DNA of 64,000 nucleotides. Source: Ananas comosus (Eukaryota > Streptophyta > Magnoliopsida > Poales > Bromeliaceae). Numbering within the stretch: position 1 is the first letter of the stretch; each line of letters starts with the position of its first letter. Positions 9,697 to 22,435 of this stretch are shown here, piece by piece. Location of the stretch: contig NC_033627.1 in assembly GCF_001540865.1 (NCBI RefSeq), positions 4,803,581 through 4,867,580 of the forward strand. Direction: 5' to 3'. Under the pieces are notes generated by a model that saw nothing but the letters and a program-made list of their open reading frames with translations, was not told the DNA's origin and ran no database searches. Position numbers and translations under genes: made by a program.

Positions 9697-11785
9697 ACTT
9701 CACCTCTCTCCACTTTTACCCAAACCAACAGGCTTTAAAAGCTGTAGAACGTTTAACTGAGTTTAGAAAGAAAGTGATTTTTCTGAAGTAATTTGGTAAA
9801 GCTTTTTAACAAAAAAAAAATTAATATTTGCAAATAATAATTTTTTTACTAAATTTTATTTTGAAATAATTTAAATTTAAATTTTAAAATTGAATTTAAA
9901 ATTAAAATTTTAAATTTTAAATTTTATTTTGCTCACAAATTTAAAATTTGCTATTTTAAGTTAAAATATATATTTGAAATTTGAAAATTTAAAATTTAAA
10001 ATTTAAAATTAGAATTTTTAAATCTAAATTTAAAATTTCAATTTAAAATTTAAAATTTAGAGTTTGAAATTTAAAAATTTAAAATTTAAAATTTGAAGCG
10101 ACCAACTATGCTGCTTCATGAGTGGTGCTTCCAATATTTTAATTTTTGGATCAACTCCTTTTATCATTTTTAGACCTTGAATTATTACTATTATTCTAGG
10201 GGGACTACTAAACCTTGGCGCTATTTTCGGTATTTGAGAATAGTAGTTCTTCTATCTCTGAAATAAGCTGGTATAATCAGGTATAATCTTGGAACAAAGG
10301 CTCCACCCTACCCCCGGAACAAGCATGTTCCTAAGTGGGAACAAAGTTAATTAAAGTCTAATTTAACTTTAATTATGATATTAAATTATTAATTAATCTA
10401 ATTAATATATTTAAGTCGTTATATATTACTTAATAGTAAAATAATTAATTTATTATTTATAATTAATTAACTAATTAAAAATTAATGTTTTAATCAATTT
10501 ATTCAATAACCCATATTTGTATTGATCAACCATTATTATTTTGACTAATCTATTTAATTTTTGACTAATTATCTAACTAAAATAATTTCTAACTAATTAA
10601 AAAGTTAAATAATTAACTAATAATTATTTTTATTCATTTATCAATTTATTATAATATTCATAGCTAATAATTTATTAATTTAGTGAATTATTTTTAATTA
10701 ATATTTGATGTTAATTAATAAATAAAATATTTTTAATTTAAAATTATAACTCTTATTCTCTTGTTCCAATCTAACCATCCAAACATCATTTATTTTATTC
10801 CCAGGAATAACTCAATTTTCAACCAAACACAAAATTGGTCTAATTCCTACTTATACCTCAAATAAAATAAAATATTTGTAATTTAAAATTATAGCTCTTA
10901 TTCCTCCTGTTCCAATCTAACCATCCAAATCTATTTATCTTATTCTTAGAAACAATCCAATTTTCATTGAAACGCAAAATTGGTCTAGCTCCTGTCTATA
11001 CCTCAACTTGTACCTATCCATGAATAAACAGTTCTTACTTATATTCAAACCAAACGTAGTCCTAAGGATCACTATTATTCCAACCCTACAATTCTTAATT
11101 CAAGGACGAGAAAGCCGGAAGCACCAACTCTTTTATGTTTCTTAAATATAGCAGCTCTACACAAATTAGAGTATTTAATATTTAAAATTTAACATTAAAA
11201 ATTTAAATTAAAAAACTAAAATTTTAAATATTAAATTTGAATATTAAAAATCTAAAACTTAAAATTCAAAATTCAAAATTAAAATTAAAAATTTGAAATT
11301 TGTAATTTAAAATTCAAAATTAAAATTAAAAATTTGAAATTTGTAATTTAAAAATTAAAACTTATAATTTAAAATTTTAAATTTTAAATTCTAAAATATT
11401 AAAATTTAGATCAATTTTTAAATTTTTAAAATTTAAAATTTGATATTTGAATTTTAAATTTGAATTTTAAATTTTAAATTTAAAAATTGAAATTTAATAT
11501 CTAAATTTTAAAATTTGAAATTTAGAAGTTAAAATTTTAAAATTTAAAATTCAAATATAAAATTTTAAAATTTAAAATTAAAAATTGAATATAAATTTAA
11601 AATCTGAATCTAAATTCAAAATAAAAATTTAAATTTGAGTGCAAAATCAAAATCAGATTCCAAGAAGTAGATATTAGCTGTTTCTAATTTTAAGCCTTGA
11701 AAATCAGAAAATTGATTTTAAAAATCAGAATCAGATTTTAGAAACGAAGTTGTAAAACACTATATTGAGCCAAAAATTATTTTTG
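9697..11785. other. intergenic AT-rich remnants of old DNA elements
   Basis: No gene is seen. The start (about 9697-9860) resembles 53050-53220 in block order (TCTGAAGTAATTT, AAAGCT, TTTGCAAATAATAATTTTTTTA), so both belong to one old repeat family. AT-rich AATTTAAA tracts follow. A diverged tandem pair of about 140 bp lies near 10728 and 10870, sharing CTTGTTCCAATCTAACCATC-like blocks. The block at about 10990-11070 is the complement of the block at 24935-25060, which indicates a shared MITE family. Confidence 0.45.
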
Positions 11786-11987
11786 AGCTCAAAATCACAT
11801 TTCTTTTTTTTCTTTTTTTTTTTGTTTGAGAGATAGGTAGCACGTTACCCGCTTCGTTTATTTCATTTAGAAATAAACTTAGCTGGAAATGTAAATCAAC
11901 TAGGATTCGAATTTGGGTCTCGGGTACCAACCACCAAGTCCTTTGCCACTTGCTCTAGAGATGGTTGGCAGCTCAAAATCACATTTC
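11786..11987 (-). mobile_element. tRNA-derived SINE, copy 2, with 18-bp TSD
   Basis: The body is 11804-11969, on the minus strand: poly(T) at the left, B-box complement in TAGGATTCGAATTTGGG, A-box complement in GCCACTTGCTCTAGAG. Perfect 18-bp direct repeats AGCTCAAAATCACATTTC at 11786-11803 and 11970-11987 flank it. It sits in an older AT-rich repeat. Confidence 0.88.
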
Positions 11988-13151
11988 AAAAGCTAGACCA
12001 AACACCCACATATTCTATGAACTAGATTCTGATCTTAGAGCTTCTATGATAAGATTCTAGAATTGCGGTGCGCGGTGCACCAAATGCACGCAATAATTAG
12101 CCAATGTCTTTTCTTTTCCCATGGACAAAGTGGACTGGGTTCATGCCCTAATTTTCTCAATCCAGGGTTCTGGAACTGTGGATGGACCACCACGCAGGGA
12201 TTTTCTGTTGAGGAGGACATTTTCTCCCTGTGGTCCCATGCTCCAGCTGCACAATTTTGAATACCCATTCAACTAATTGCTTGTCCAATGTTTTCTCTGA
12301 ACACCTGCAACTATCTTAAATTGCATATTAAACCGCGTAGGACGTTCTGAATCACGCACCATGTGTGTTTGCTCCCGCAGTCTCTCGTTCCTATTAAGCG
12401 CATTAAAGTGCATATATATAATTTCCTTTTTCTTTCTCCTCCTCTTTTTCTTCGTCAATATTTGAACCAAGGTTTGTACCTACAAAATTATTTTAAATGA
12501 TTTTAGGGTAAACTTTTGTACACGCTATTCCCAAGTCATGGTTTCTAGAAATAACCACCTTAGATATGAACCCGAAAAAAGTTTGAAGACCATACGGTTT
12601 TTGCGCAATTTTACACATCCTTGCAGATTCATACATCACAAGTAGCATATTCTGGCATCTAAGCAACCCCAACCTGGATACATGCCAGTTAAGATGTGAT
12701 CTGGATGTGGTCCAGGAAATCTCTATTTAGTATCTCTTGTTTCTCATGGCCCATTTTTCCGCTGGTCGATGAGCGCCGTAAACGAATATCCACAACTGCA
12801 ATGCGAATAGGAAACTCTCATCCAACACAAGCGATTACCGCATGTACATTGTTCGAACAACCAAAAAAGCCCCAAAACAAAGATTCTCAGAGACTTTTTA
12901 ACCGTCGACTTCGTCGAAATCTGTTAGTCTTATAAGAACAAGACCAGAAAGATCACAATGGATGCTTACACAGTGATTGCTGCAAGGCTTTTAATTTCAA
13001 GAGACGATTTTTACATTGAAGAGAAACAATATGATACAAAATCGATATCATCCACAACCTCATGAGACCAATCGATCGACCACAAAATTGTGAAGTAAAA
13101 GATAGGCAATAGAAGAGTATAGTGCGGATTGATCGTTCACGCACGTACTCG
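11988..13151. other. intergenic, including the probable 3' UTR of LPPD
   Basis: No convincing gene. Short frames here have no recognisable domain. The part next to 13151 is the likely 3' untranslated region of the minus-strand LPPD gene, but I cannot place the poly(A) site. Confidence 0.4.
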
Positions 13152-15879
13152 CTACAAGTTTAAATGAGAGAAGAGGGAAGGAACCAAGTCGACCACCGAC
13201 CACGCGAGGCCCGCATACTGTAGGAACCGTATACCGGTATCGACGTCATACGCCTTTTGAGGTAAGAAGGACACGACTTTTTGGAGATAGCCCGCCTGCT
13301 TGAACTCGGACTTGTTCTTGCCGTTATCGGAGACTTTAAGTGCGGGAATGTAGCACGAAGATACTATGGGGATGCCCAAAGTATTGCACATCACTGGGAG
13401 CAACCATTTTGCTATTGCCTTGCTGCAGAACTTGACGATTAGTATTGTCGGGATGCCGACAAGAACCCTTGCGATAAAAACTGGAAACGTTAGTTCGGGT
13501 GTGAAGATGTGGGGGACACCCTCGTGGTGGAAATGGAGGTAAGTTTGTTGAATCCCACTGACCTGGAAGGAGAAGACAACAGTTGTTAGAGTCTCTCTCT
13601 GGCCTAAACTATTTCCAGTCAGTGCGTAAGATAATGTTTGAAGTAAGAAAAATCACTCATCAGACATAAAGAAGGAAAAAAAAAAAAAAAAAATCTACCC
13701 CAAATAACTGACGATACTCATCAGAGGAAATGGGCTGTACGTAGAATTTGATTAAAGAATTTCAGATTATATCAGAACCAGTGATGTGACTGCAAGTGCT
13801 TTCAATAGAATTTTGCACTGCAAACTTGTTTAACATGCCAAGTTTGTTAATAAATTTGCATGGACTCTGCGAAGTCAAATGCAAATACATGCATTCACTG
13901 ATAGTTACCCAGTTAATCTATTCTTAAGTGGCCGAAAATTAGAAAAAAGAAAAAGATGCAAACTTTGCTAGTAATTACATCATATCATGCCACAGGTTAT
14001 GTCAACAAAGGCCTAGTTTTGAAGTGCTTCCTCCTAAGGTGGTGTAGTAATGCTGTAAAGTTACTTTAACAAAAAAAAAAAAAATTCTGAAAACGCACTA
14101 GATTTCTAGCATAAAACAGTGTGGCACTTCGCCTATAATTGTACTTCAAATTCATCACACGTCTTATTAACCAACAATCCTAAGCATTATAATTTGTCGA
14201 TACGTTGTGATAGATGTTTGGAACAAGAAGCAACGGAAAGCAAATGGCTTCCCGGTAAAGTGATAATATCATCCTTTTCCTCGAAGTGAAAATATTTCTA
14301 AAATGAAAAGATGGAGGAGGGACTGAGCTTACTATTCCAAATGCAACACCATTAAATGCAGTGTGGTACTCGAAGCTCGGAGTCCGGAATTCTGGAGTAG
14401 GATATGCGAAGCACAACAGGAAAGATAGACTTGCCCAGAAGGAAGTAACTGTGAAATAGGGAGGGGAAAAAAAACCTGAGAATGATGCCATGCTAAGAGG
14501 AAAAGATAGTCTTCAAATTCATCAACAAGACGCAAGACATGAACTAACGCATACATAAAACACAGTGAGGAGATCATGATGGAAGTTTCGATGTACAAAC
14601 ATACCATTTTGCCCGGATATGATGAAGTTATCTACATAATCATGGACAGCAAGCCAAAAGGCGAGGATGACAAGCCCAAAAACAATTCCCGCCGCAACAT
14701 CGATCAAGCTATGCATGCCCAAATATATCCTTCCTATAGAAAAGAAGGCAACGGTTTCGTTAATACAGAAAAGCACGATAAACCAATCGTATTTCTAAAA
14801 TTCGCTTGTCCACTTATCGTTCAATTCCTCGCTCTTTTCTATGGTGATCACAAATACGATCGCCATACAGATATATCGAGAAATCGTCACAAACAGACTT
14901 AACAAATGAAAGAAACTTTAAAGCTCACCGATGCCAATGAGGATAACGAGCAAGAAAACTAGAGAGAACCCGGCAACAACAGCGACGGTATCGTTTTGAG
15001 GGCTATTTGTTAGAATATAATGCAAGAGATATCTGCATGAAATAGCACCAATAAAATTAACATTAAACAAGAAAACTCCACATTAAAGTTGCAGGGAAAG
15101 AAACGAATCAAAGAAGGAAGAATAAATACCCCGAGAGGCAAACGGTGTTGAGAGCATGCGAAGAAGGCAACCCGTATTCCGTAGCATTCTCTTTCTCGTC
15201 TTTTGTAGCGGTCACCCTTCTCACCGGAGGACAACTCGGCCGGGGCGCCGATATGACATCCTTTATCGATAACAAGAACCATTCATTTCATTTTCATTGG
15301 ATTGAATAAATGGAAAGTAAAGTGGCCTCCGAGAAGCAAACATGATCTACCTTGACGGAGTTCCCGGTGTAATCACAAAAGGCCATCAACAAGGTCATCT
15401 GTCTAGCCAATTTGCTATGCCCACTCTACAAAATTTTCGACAAATAGCGGAACCCATTAAAGTTCTTTATTATTATCCCATAAATAACACGAAAAAGGAG
15501 AGATCAAATTGGAACAAGATGTACCCAAAACAGAAGAGGGAGGAACCCTGTGTAGAAGGGCACTGAGACAACACAAGACAACACAGAGAACATGTTGTCC
15601 AAGTACCTATGGTGACATCTCTGCAACAAATTCTCAAATTTCACCCTAAAATCGTCGAAAAAATGGAAATTTGTAACTGCTACACCAATTAAAATGTAAA
15701 ATTTTCATTCTCACCTGGAGTCGGAGGATCGAAGGGGTGTCGGCGACGACGCGGCGGGTGACCCACGGCTGCGTGAGGGCTCTGAACCGCCGCGTGAGAT
15801 CGAAAGAAGCGGAAGCGCCCACCCATCCAACGATCGCCGAGAGGCTCAGCGCTTGCCAAAACGAGATCCCACCCTCCAT
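13152..15879 (-). CDS. LPPD: lipid phosphate phosphatase delta (long-chain-base-1-phosphate phosphatase)
   Basis: Eight exons, all with GT-AG borders and matching phases: 15879-15715, 15620-15525, 15425-15351, 15260-15130, 15032-14929, 14733-14605, 14448-14333 and 13562-13152. They total 1,227 bp, encoding 408 residues, close to the roughly 416 of the Arabidopsis protein. The start is the first in-frame ATG (MEGGISFWQ). The three PAP2-phosphatase motifs are complete: KDVISAPRP at 112-120, LPSSH at 143-147 (Ser in place of the usual Gly, as in sphingosine-phosphate phosphatases), and GRIYLGMHSLID at 191-202, with catalytic His198 and Asp202. Several hydrophobic segments fit a multi-pass endoplasmic reticulum protein. 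The family removes the phosphate of sphingoid long-chain base 1-phosphates, which in plants tunes ABA and stomatal signalling (established knowledge). The C-terminus (DTGIRFLQYAGLAWSVVDLVPS) is strongly family-like. There are no stops or frameshifts and introns lack large insertions, so the gene is probably functional. Confidence 0.93.
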
Positions 15880-16611
15880 TCCCTCAACACCCACTCCCCC
15901 CAACCCCCTTGAACAAATCTACACAAAACACACAAAAAGCTCCCACCTTTTCAACCGGGGAGAGGAGAAACAAACAATTCTGGGTTGTGGCTCTGCTTTG
16001 GTTTGATTCCACAATCTCCTAATGTTTGATCAAATACCCACTTCCCCACTTCAACAAATCAACACAAAACACACAAAAAGCTCCCACCTTTTTCTTCTGA
16101 TCAAATACCCACCTCTCCCTCCGAAGAGATCTACACCAAAAAAATAAAAAAATAAAAAAACACAAAAAGCTCCTACCTTTATCGATCGATTGATCAAAAT
16201 GGGCAACCTGGACTTCTTTGAATCAATAAGAGAGAGCCTTTTGAGGCCTCTTATTCAATCCGTGTTTCTAGAAATCCCTAAACAAAATAAAAGTCATCTT
16301 TTACCTGGTTTTTTTTTTTTTTTCCTTTGAGAGTGATGGGGACATTGGCGTTTGGGTTCGTATGAGTTTCTTATGAGGCTATTAAACGGAGTCAAAAGTT
16401 TAAGCCTTTTAAAAACAAGAAATAGTTAAAAAAGGGGGGAGAGAATTGAAGAGGGGAATTGAATCGGCTGTGAGGGCGAAGAGGAGGGGAAGAATCCAAG
16501 GTGGGGACGGAGAAAGAGGTAGAGGGGGGGGGGTTAATTGCATTCGTGAACCCCAAATTTGGTTTAATTACATCCAACTACATTGTTATTTGGTATTAAT
16601 TTTATTTACGA

Positions 16612-16644
<33 letters not shown>

Positions 16645-16810
16645 CAAACGCAACATTATATTATTATTTTGTTATGTAGTCTAGAAACTATATTTTTAAA
16701 TTTATATTTTTTTCTATTTTTATTTTTTTTATAATTATTATTAAACTGTTTTTGCTCATAACTTTTTATAATACTATTAATAAATCTATTATTTAAGACA
16801 AAATCAACCA
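15880..16810. other. 5' flank and probable promoter of LPPD
   Basis: No gene is seen. The flank has a diverged direct repeat of an ACACAAAACACACAAAAAGCTCCCACC-type block (near 15920, 16064 and 16160), probably 5' UTR or proximal promoter. A G-rich run lies at about 16520 and a (TA)n microsatellite at 16611-16637. I could not fix a TATA box. Confidence 0.4.
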
Positions 16811-16818
16811 ATATTATT

Positions 16819-18731
16819 GTCAATTTGCATAAAAATATCTACAAATTTTGAGCTTTTGTAAAATTGGGTGCATTTTCCGATTGTGTTGATTCAGACCGAA
16901 TTTTCAACAAATTGACCAAAATACTCTTATTTCTTTCTCTCTTTCTTTTTCCTTCATTTTTTTTCCTCTCCGACCTCATCGCCTCATCCACCTCCTCCGC
17001 GGCCTCAGCAACGGTAATGAGGGCTGCACCATCTCCTCTTCCTCCATCTTCTGCGCCGGTAGCACTCGGCAACAATAACGAGAGCGATACCGCCTCCTCT
17101 TCCTCCGCCTTCGCTATAGCCTCCACCCGCGCCGGAGAAGGAGAAAGAGAACTCGAAACGGCCCGCGCCGGAGAAGGAGAAAGAGAGCTCGAAACGGCCC
17201 CGGGTGAGGGTGGAGCGGACGGAGGCAATGATGTCGTTACTGAGGAGGTGCTCACCACCTGTGAGGGTGAGAAGAAAAGATGCGTCCATCTCCAAGGAAC
17301 AAATAAAGATGCAAAGTATTGAAAAAAAACATAAGAATAAAAAGTAAAAAAAATAAAGAAAATTTTTTTTCTCTTCAAAAGATTATTATATATCATTGCT
17401 TATACCGAAAAGTCTAAGAATCAGAGAAGGAAGAAGAAAATAAAGATTGCATTGTGAAAATAAAATTACACAGTTTTACACAAAAAATTACACTGTTTAA
17501 TATGAACGTTGCACTTTTTGAAATAAAAATTACACTCTTTGAAATAAAGATTTCACTCTTTCGATAAAAATTACACTATTTCAGAGAAAATTGCACTATT
17601 ATATATCCGACCCTCATAGTCTCATCATCATCTTCTTCTTCCTCTTCTCTTTACCCCTTCCTCCCTCTTCCCTTCCGACCCCCATCCTCACCAACGCGAG
17701 CCTCTCTACCCCGCATGCTGCATCGAAGCCTTGAAACACGGAAACGACTTCATCGTCTCTGTCCGCTCCACTCAAAATTCGGGCCCCTCCGAGTTCTCCT
17801 CCGGTGATGGTAGAGGCGGAGGAAGAGGATGCGGAAGTGCCACCCTCTTTATTATCGCCGAGGGCCGGCGGGGCCGGCGGGGGAGGAGATGGAGGAAGAG
17901 AAGGTGGCACCGCTCTTGTTACCGTCGCCGAGGGCCGCGGAGATGGTGGAGGAGGCGATGAGGGTCGGAGAGAAAAAAAAAAATGAAAGAAAAAAAAGAA
18001 GAAGAGAGAAATAGGTCTTTTCCGTGTTTCGACAGTTCGATGCAGCACGCAGGGTAGAGAAGCTCGCATTGGTGAGGATGGGGGTTAGAGGAGGAAGGGA
18101 AGAAGGGGGTCAAAGGAAGAGAAAGAAGAAGACGATGATAAGGCGATGATGGTCGAAGAATAATACAATTTTCTATGAAACAGTATAATTTTTTTCAAAA
18201 GAGTACAACTTAATTTTATCTCAAAGAGTGCAACGTTCATATTAAACAATGCAAGTTTCTTGTAAAATAGTGCAATTTTATTTTAACAGTGCAACCTTCA
18301 TCTTTTTCTTTCTTTTTCTCTGATTCTTAAACTTTTCAGTAACAACAATGATATAAATGGCCTTTCGAAGAGAAAATTTTTTTATTTTTTATTTTTGCTT
18401 TTTCTACTCTCTACATTTTTGTTCGCTCCTTGGAGATGGGCGCGTCTTTTTTTCTCACCCTTATGGGCTGCCAATGCCGACAGAGGAGGAGATGGAGGAA
18501 GAGAATGTGGTGCCGCCCTCATTACCGTCGCCGAGGCCGTGGAGGCAGTATAAAAGGCAATGAGGGTCGGAGAGAAAAAAAAAGAACGAAGAAAAAAAAA
18601 AAAAAGAGAGAGAAAGAAATAAGAGTATTTTAATCAGTTTGTTGAAAGTCTAATCCGAATTTGCAAAATCAAAAAAAGTGATCCAATTTTGCAAAAACTC
18701 AAAACTTGTGAATTTTTTATGCAAATTGGCC
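16819..18731. mobile_element. foldback element B (long inverted repeats, purine-rich arms)
   Basis: A second copy of the family seen at 5486-7214. The ends are GTCAATTTGCATAAAAA and, read inward from the right, GGCCAATTTGCATAAAAAAT. Each leads into a TTTTGAG(C/T)TTTTG(T/C)AAAATTGG block, then CTCTCTTT-rich and GC-rich arms. The middle has units such as AAAATTACACT and GAGTGCAACGTTCATAT on both sides of the turn. The direct repeats CAATATTATT (16809-16818) and CAACATTATT (18732-18741) match at 9 of 10 bases and look like a 10-bp TSD, which suits a Mutator-like origin. There is no recognisable protein domain. Confidence 0.65.
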
Positions 18732-18741
18732 CAACATTATT

Positions 18742-19033
18742 AAAAGACACTAGTCAAATAGTAAAACAATATAAAATAAATTTTCGTAATAAAGTTATTT
18801 TAAAAATTTATCAAGTTATTTTTAACTTTTTTTAATATTTTATATATTTTATTTTTTGAATTTATGATTTGCCACATTTAGTTAGCATTTTTTTAAACAA
18901 TTTTCATCTAAATTTTAATTTATTTCTTATAGGGTAGGAAATGAAAAAAAAAATTAAGTACTATCTTTCATAAAATAAATATTGTAATATAGAAAGTGGG
19001 AAAAAAAAATGTATAATAGAGTATAGTATGAGT
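18742..19033. other. AT-rich intergenic spacer
   Basis: AT-rich sequence between the foldback element and the palindromic MITE. I see no gene or identifiable repeat. Confidence 0.35.
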
Positions 19034-19203
19034 TAGGCTGGTATACTATCGGTAGCACGAGGGCCACCGTGCTATCAAGTTGTTTTCAATGATGTGGCTT
19101 CCAAATCGACGATCAGTTCCGTTAGACTTGATCTACACTATTGAAAGTATTTAGAAACTAAATTTCATAATTTCTCGACATCATTGACCTATCAAGCGAG
19201 TAG

Positions 19204-20793
19204 TGTAGTATCCTTGATTTTGTTTCCTTTTTTTTTTTTGAGTTGGTAAGCTAGCTGTGGATAAGGATGCCACGTGCACCTTACCCCCCATGCATGCTTA
19301 TCAACTTAAATATTTGAGGGGGGGGAGGGGGGGTTGCATTGCTTTAATTTTTTTTCTATATAGTTCTTGAGCCGTACGTGGAGAAGACTTCGGGTGGTGG
19401 GGATCGTCGTCGACGTCGCGCCACGGTACTGTTCGAGGGTACGTTTGTTGTCGTAGTATTGCGAGGAGGCCGGGCGAGGGTGTGATTCCGCCATTCTCGA
19501 TGTCGCGTCGGATTGGGATTAGCGATCGAGGTGGGTTTATCGTCGGTTTGTCTTCTAAGTATGCATATATAGTCGACATGTGTTTGTTGTAGCATTCGGT
19601 ATATCGTCTTTGGCTCAATTCATGGATTCGATGTATTCTTTTACAAATCCGAATTGGAGCTTAGTATTGCATTGTATTTACTCTTACACATGTTGGACTT
19701 GAATATGACTTAGGAGAAAACTGCGATTTGAATCTGTCATATGTTTAAACTACCTGATTTAGCTCTAGGAGCCGTTGTTGTTTTTGTATCGCCACAGTAT
19801 CGGCATGGTGGATACCCCAGGTAGTTTAGATTGCTGTTACGCTCGTGCTGGGATGCCGAGCCTAATTTTACAGTAGCTTTCAGACAGTTCCGGACTGTTG
19901 GATGCCGTCGGGGTTGACGGTGGACCTGGATCGCCATTTTGGCGTTAGATTGTGCCGAGAGCACGTGAATTATGATTTTTAGACCAGTTAGACCGGTTAC
20001 TTGACTTTAGCCTGTGAGAGCCGAATGAGCTCGGCAGAGACACTTGTAAACTCGTAGGTCACGCCCGCGAATGCCATTCCGGAATAAGATTTCAGTGCGA
20101 TGTGTGTCGCGGTTTCTGTTGTAGAGTTCTCGAGCCGGCCACCTAGAGGTGGTGTACGGCGTAGCTGGATACAGGCAAGGTGGGTCCGTTTCGGCAACCC
20201 GGGTGAAATAGTGAGATTGAGTCAGTTTTGACATTTACTGCAGTTGGTTAGAGTAGAGCAGGATAGTGTAGTGACTTTTAGCTGTAGTTTCTTTTCAGCT
20301 TTTCTTACTATCTTTGCTTCCTCCTGTAGACTTAGTGGGTGGACCGACGGTGTTGAGAGCGGCACCCACTGAGGACTACTTATTTTTACAGTAGTTCTCA
20401 CGCCCTGTTGTTACTATTCTTTTTGCAGAGCCATCGGTTCCGGCTGCTGCAGCTTTTAAGGCAGATCGTGGCAAGGGCGTCGCGAGCTAGAGCCCTATCC
20501 GACGAGTCACTGTAATAGAGGATCACCCGCTGCAGATAGTAGTATTTTGTTTCCTTTCCAGTTTATGTACATGCAGCTATTGTAACTCGCCAGAGCGAGT
20601 CCTTTTGTACCGGATTTTGTGTATGTCTATAGAACTGGCTTTTATCTACCTGTTTATTCTCAGTACAGCTCTATACTACTGGTTGTAGTATTGTTTGTGT
20701 TCGGATACAGCTACGCTTCATATACAGGGAAAATTCTTTGTATACGGCGGATTTGTCGACGTGCCCGGGAAACGAGTAATCCGGGGCGTGACA
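19204..20793 (+). mobile_element. solo LTR (same superfamily, shorter), plus orientation
   Basis: A 1,590-bp LTR starting TGTAGTATCCTT and ending CCGGGGCGTGACA. It is flanked by perfect 5-bp direct repeats AGTAG at 19199-19203 and 20794-20798, inside MITE A. The 3' portion, from about 19680, matches the 3' half of the LTR at 7436-9691. The U3 part is different and lacks the GTACCGGTAC array. Confidence 0.82.
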
Positions 20794-20911
20794 AGTAGTC
20801 TCAAAATGAACGGTTGAAATTAAAAATCTCATAAAAAATAATGATAACAAACTTGAATCTAAGATCAGAGGTACTGATCTTACTCTAAATAGTAAAAATA
20901 ATTTTCTATAA

Positions 20912-21788
20912 GGGGCTGTTTGGTACGCATTTGCAACTGCACTATAGTTACAAATGTATGCAACCTCAATTCTTGTGTTTGGTTTAATGCAGTTGAGTTC
21001 AACTGCTGCAGTTGCAACTGCACGAGAAGCTCCAAATACTGCAGTTGGAACTACATCCAAATTGGCTGCAGTTCCAACTGCAGCAGTTGGTGAGAAATGC
21101 GATCACCCACAAATTAACAATAATAAATAAATTATATATATATATATATAGATAAATAAAAATACTTGTAAATAAACTCATACTAATAAAATTTTTTAGG
21201 CAATACAAGTTTTGTGCAAAAAAATAAAATTTTTTAAATTTATTTTATTCAAAATATAAAAAATAAATTTTTTTTTCTAAATTTTTATAGAATATGGTTG
21301 TGTATGTCAACTTAATAAGTTTTAATTAATTATAATTATTAAATTTGGTAAAAAAAATGAGAGAATCGTTTAGATTTTTAAAGTTTGATTTATGTATTAA
21401 AATTAAATAAATTAAAAATTTTAAATATGTCAATTGATAAGTTGAAGAATTATTGAAAAATATAAAAATATTATATATATCCACTTATTTATTTATAGAT
21501 AGTAATATATATCAACTTATTTATTTATATATAGTAAATTTAAATGATTAATAAAATTATATAACTATTTTATGTATAGTGAAGGTAATCTTACCACTCT
21601 ATCTAAAGAGGTGATAAGATTCACAAATACAACTATCAGCTTCAAATTACCAAATAGAATAAATGCAATTGCATCAGTTGCATCTGCACAAAACCAAACA
21701 AACTATATATAATTACAACGGCTACATTTTCAACTGTATGTATTTTTAACTACACTGTATTTACAACTACATCGAACCAAACGGTCCC
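20912..21788. mobile_element. Tourist-like MITE (PIF/Harbinger), TSD TAA
   Basis: Termini are GGGGCTGTTTGGTACG and, read inward, GGGACCGTTTGGTTCG. Target-site duplications TAA lie at 20909-20911 and 21789-21791. The length is 877 bp. Near the left end there is an internal cluster of TGCAGTTGCAACTGCA-type palindromes (about 20990-21095). It has no transposase, so it would depend on an autonomous relative. Confidence 0.8.
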
Positions 21789-22435
21789 TAAAAATTTCAT
21801 CAGATTTGGATTGTTATATACCATTAAATTCACAAACATATTACATCTACCATTAAAATTGTCAATTTTGAGACCTTTTGATCACTAGCCAAATCATGTC
21901 GAAAAATTATGAAATTTAGTTTTCAAATACTTTTAATAGTATATATCAAGTCTAATGGAGTTGATCATCGATTTGGAAGCCGCATTATTGAAAACAACTT
22001 AATAGCACGAAGGGCTCCGTGCTATCGATAGTATACCAGCCTAGCTCGTATAGTATAGTAATAGTGGAATTAAGCCTCCAAATATTTATCAAAGTTTCCA
22101 CTTCCCAAAAATTTATTCCTCCTTAAGTTTCGATAAAAATACCAAATTAATTTGTTTTATTATACGATGTTAATTTTTTTAATAAAAAATAATAATACGA
22201 GTGCTGAATAAGTTATTTTTAAATCGCATGTATATAGTAAACACACGAATTAGAGCGTCGCATTTAACAGAATTGATGGTTCTAATTTTTAGAATAAAAC
22301 TAATTTTAACACAAGTATTCCTTTCAGATTAGAAAAAGAATTAATATTAAATTATTTATCAAAAATAATAACTTAGTTTCTACCGGTTATTTTTTTGTTA
22401 ATAAATTATAACGCAACAGACCAATTTAATATAGA

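Larger units (their letters stand above)
19036..22041. mobile_element. palindromic MITE A, split by two later insertions
   Basis: The outer ends are inverted copies: GGCTGGTATACTATCGGTAGC at the left and, read inward, GGCTGGTATACTATCGATAGC at the right. The flanks are TA, so the TSD is probably TA. The pieces 19036-19203, 20799-20911 and 21789-22041 join into one hairpin-like element of about 0.5 kb, related to the copies at 26869-28760. A solo LTR and a Tourist-like MITE interrupt it. It has no coding potential. Confidence 0.75.

Noticed and set aside
14576..14902. 108-residue plus-strand frame
   Set aside because: Antisense shadow of LPPD exon 6 and its introns.
15879..15903. Longer N-terminus for LPPD beginning at 15903
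   Set aside because: The upstream codon is TTG; the first ATG is at 15879 and gives the family-like N-terminus.
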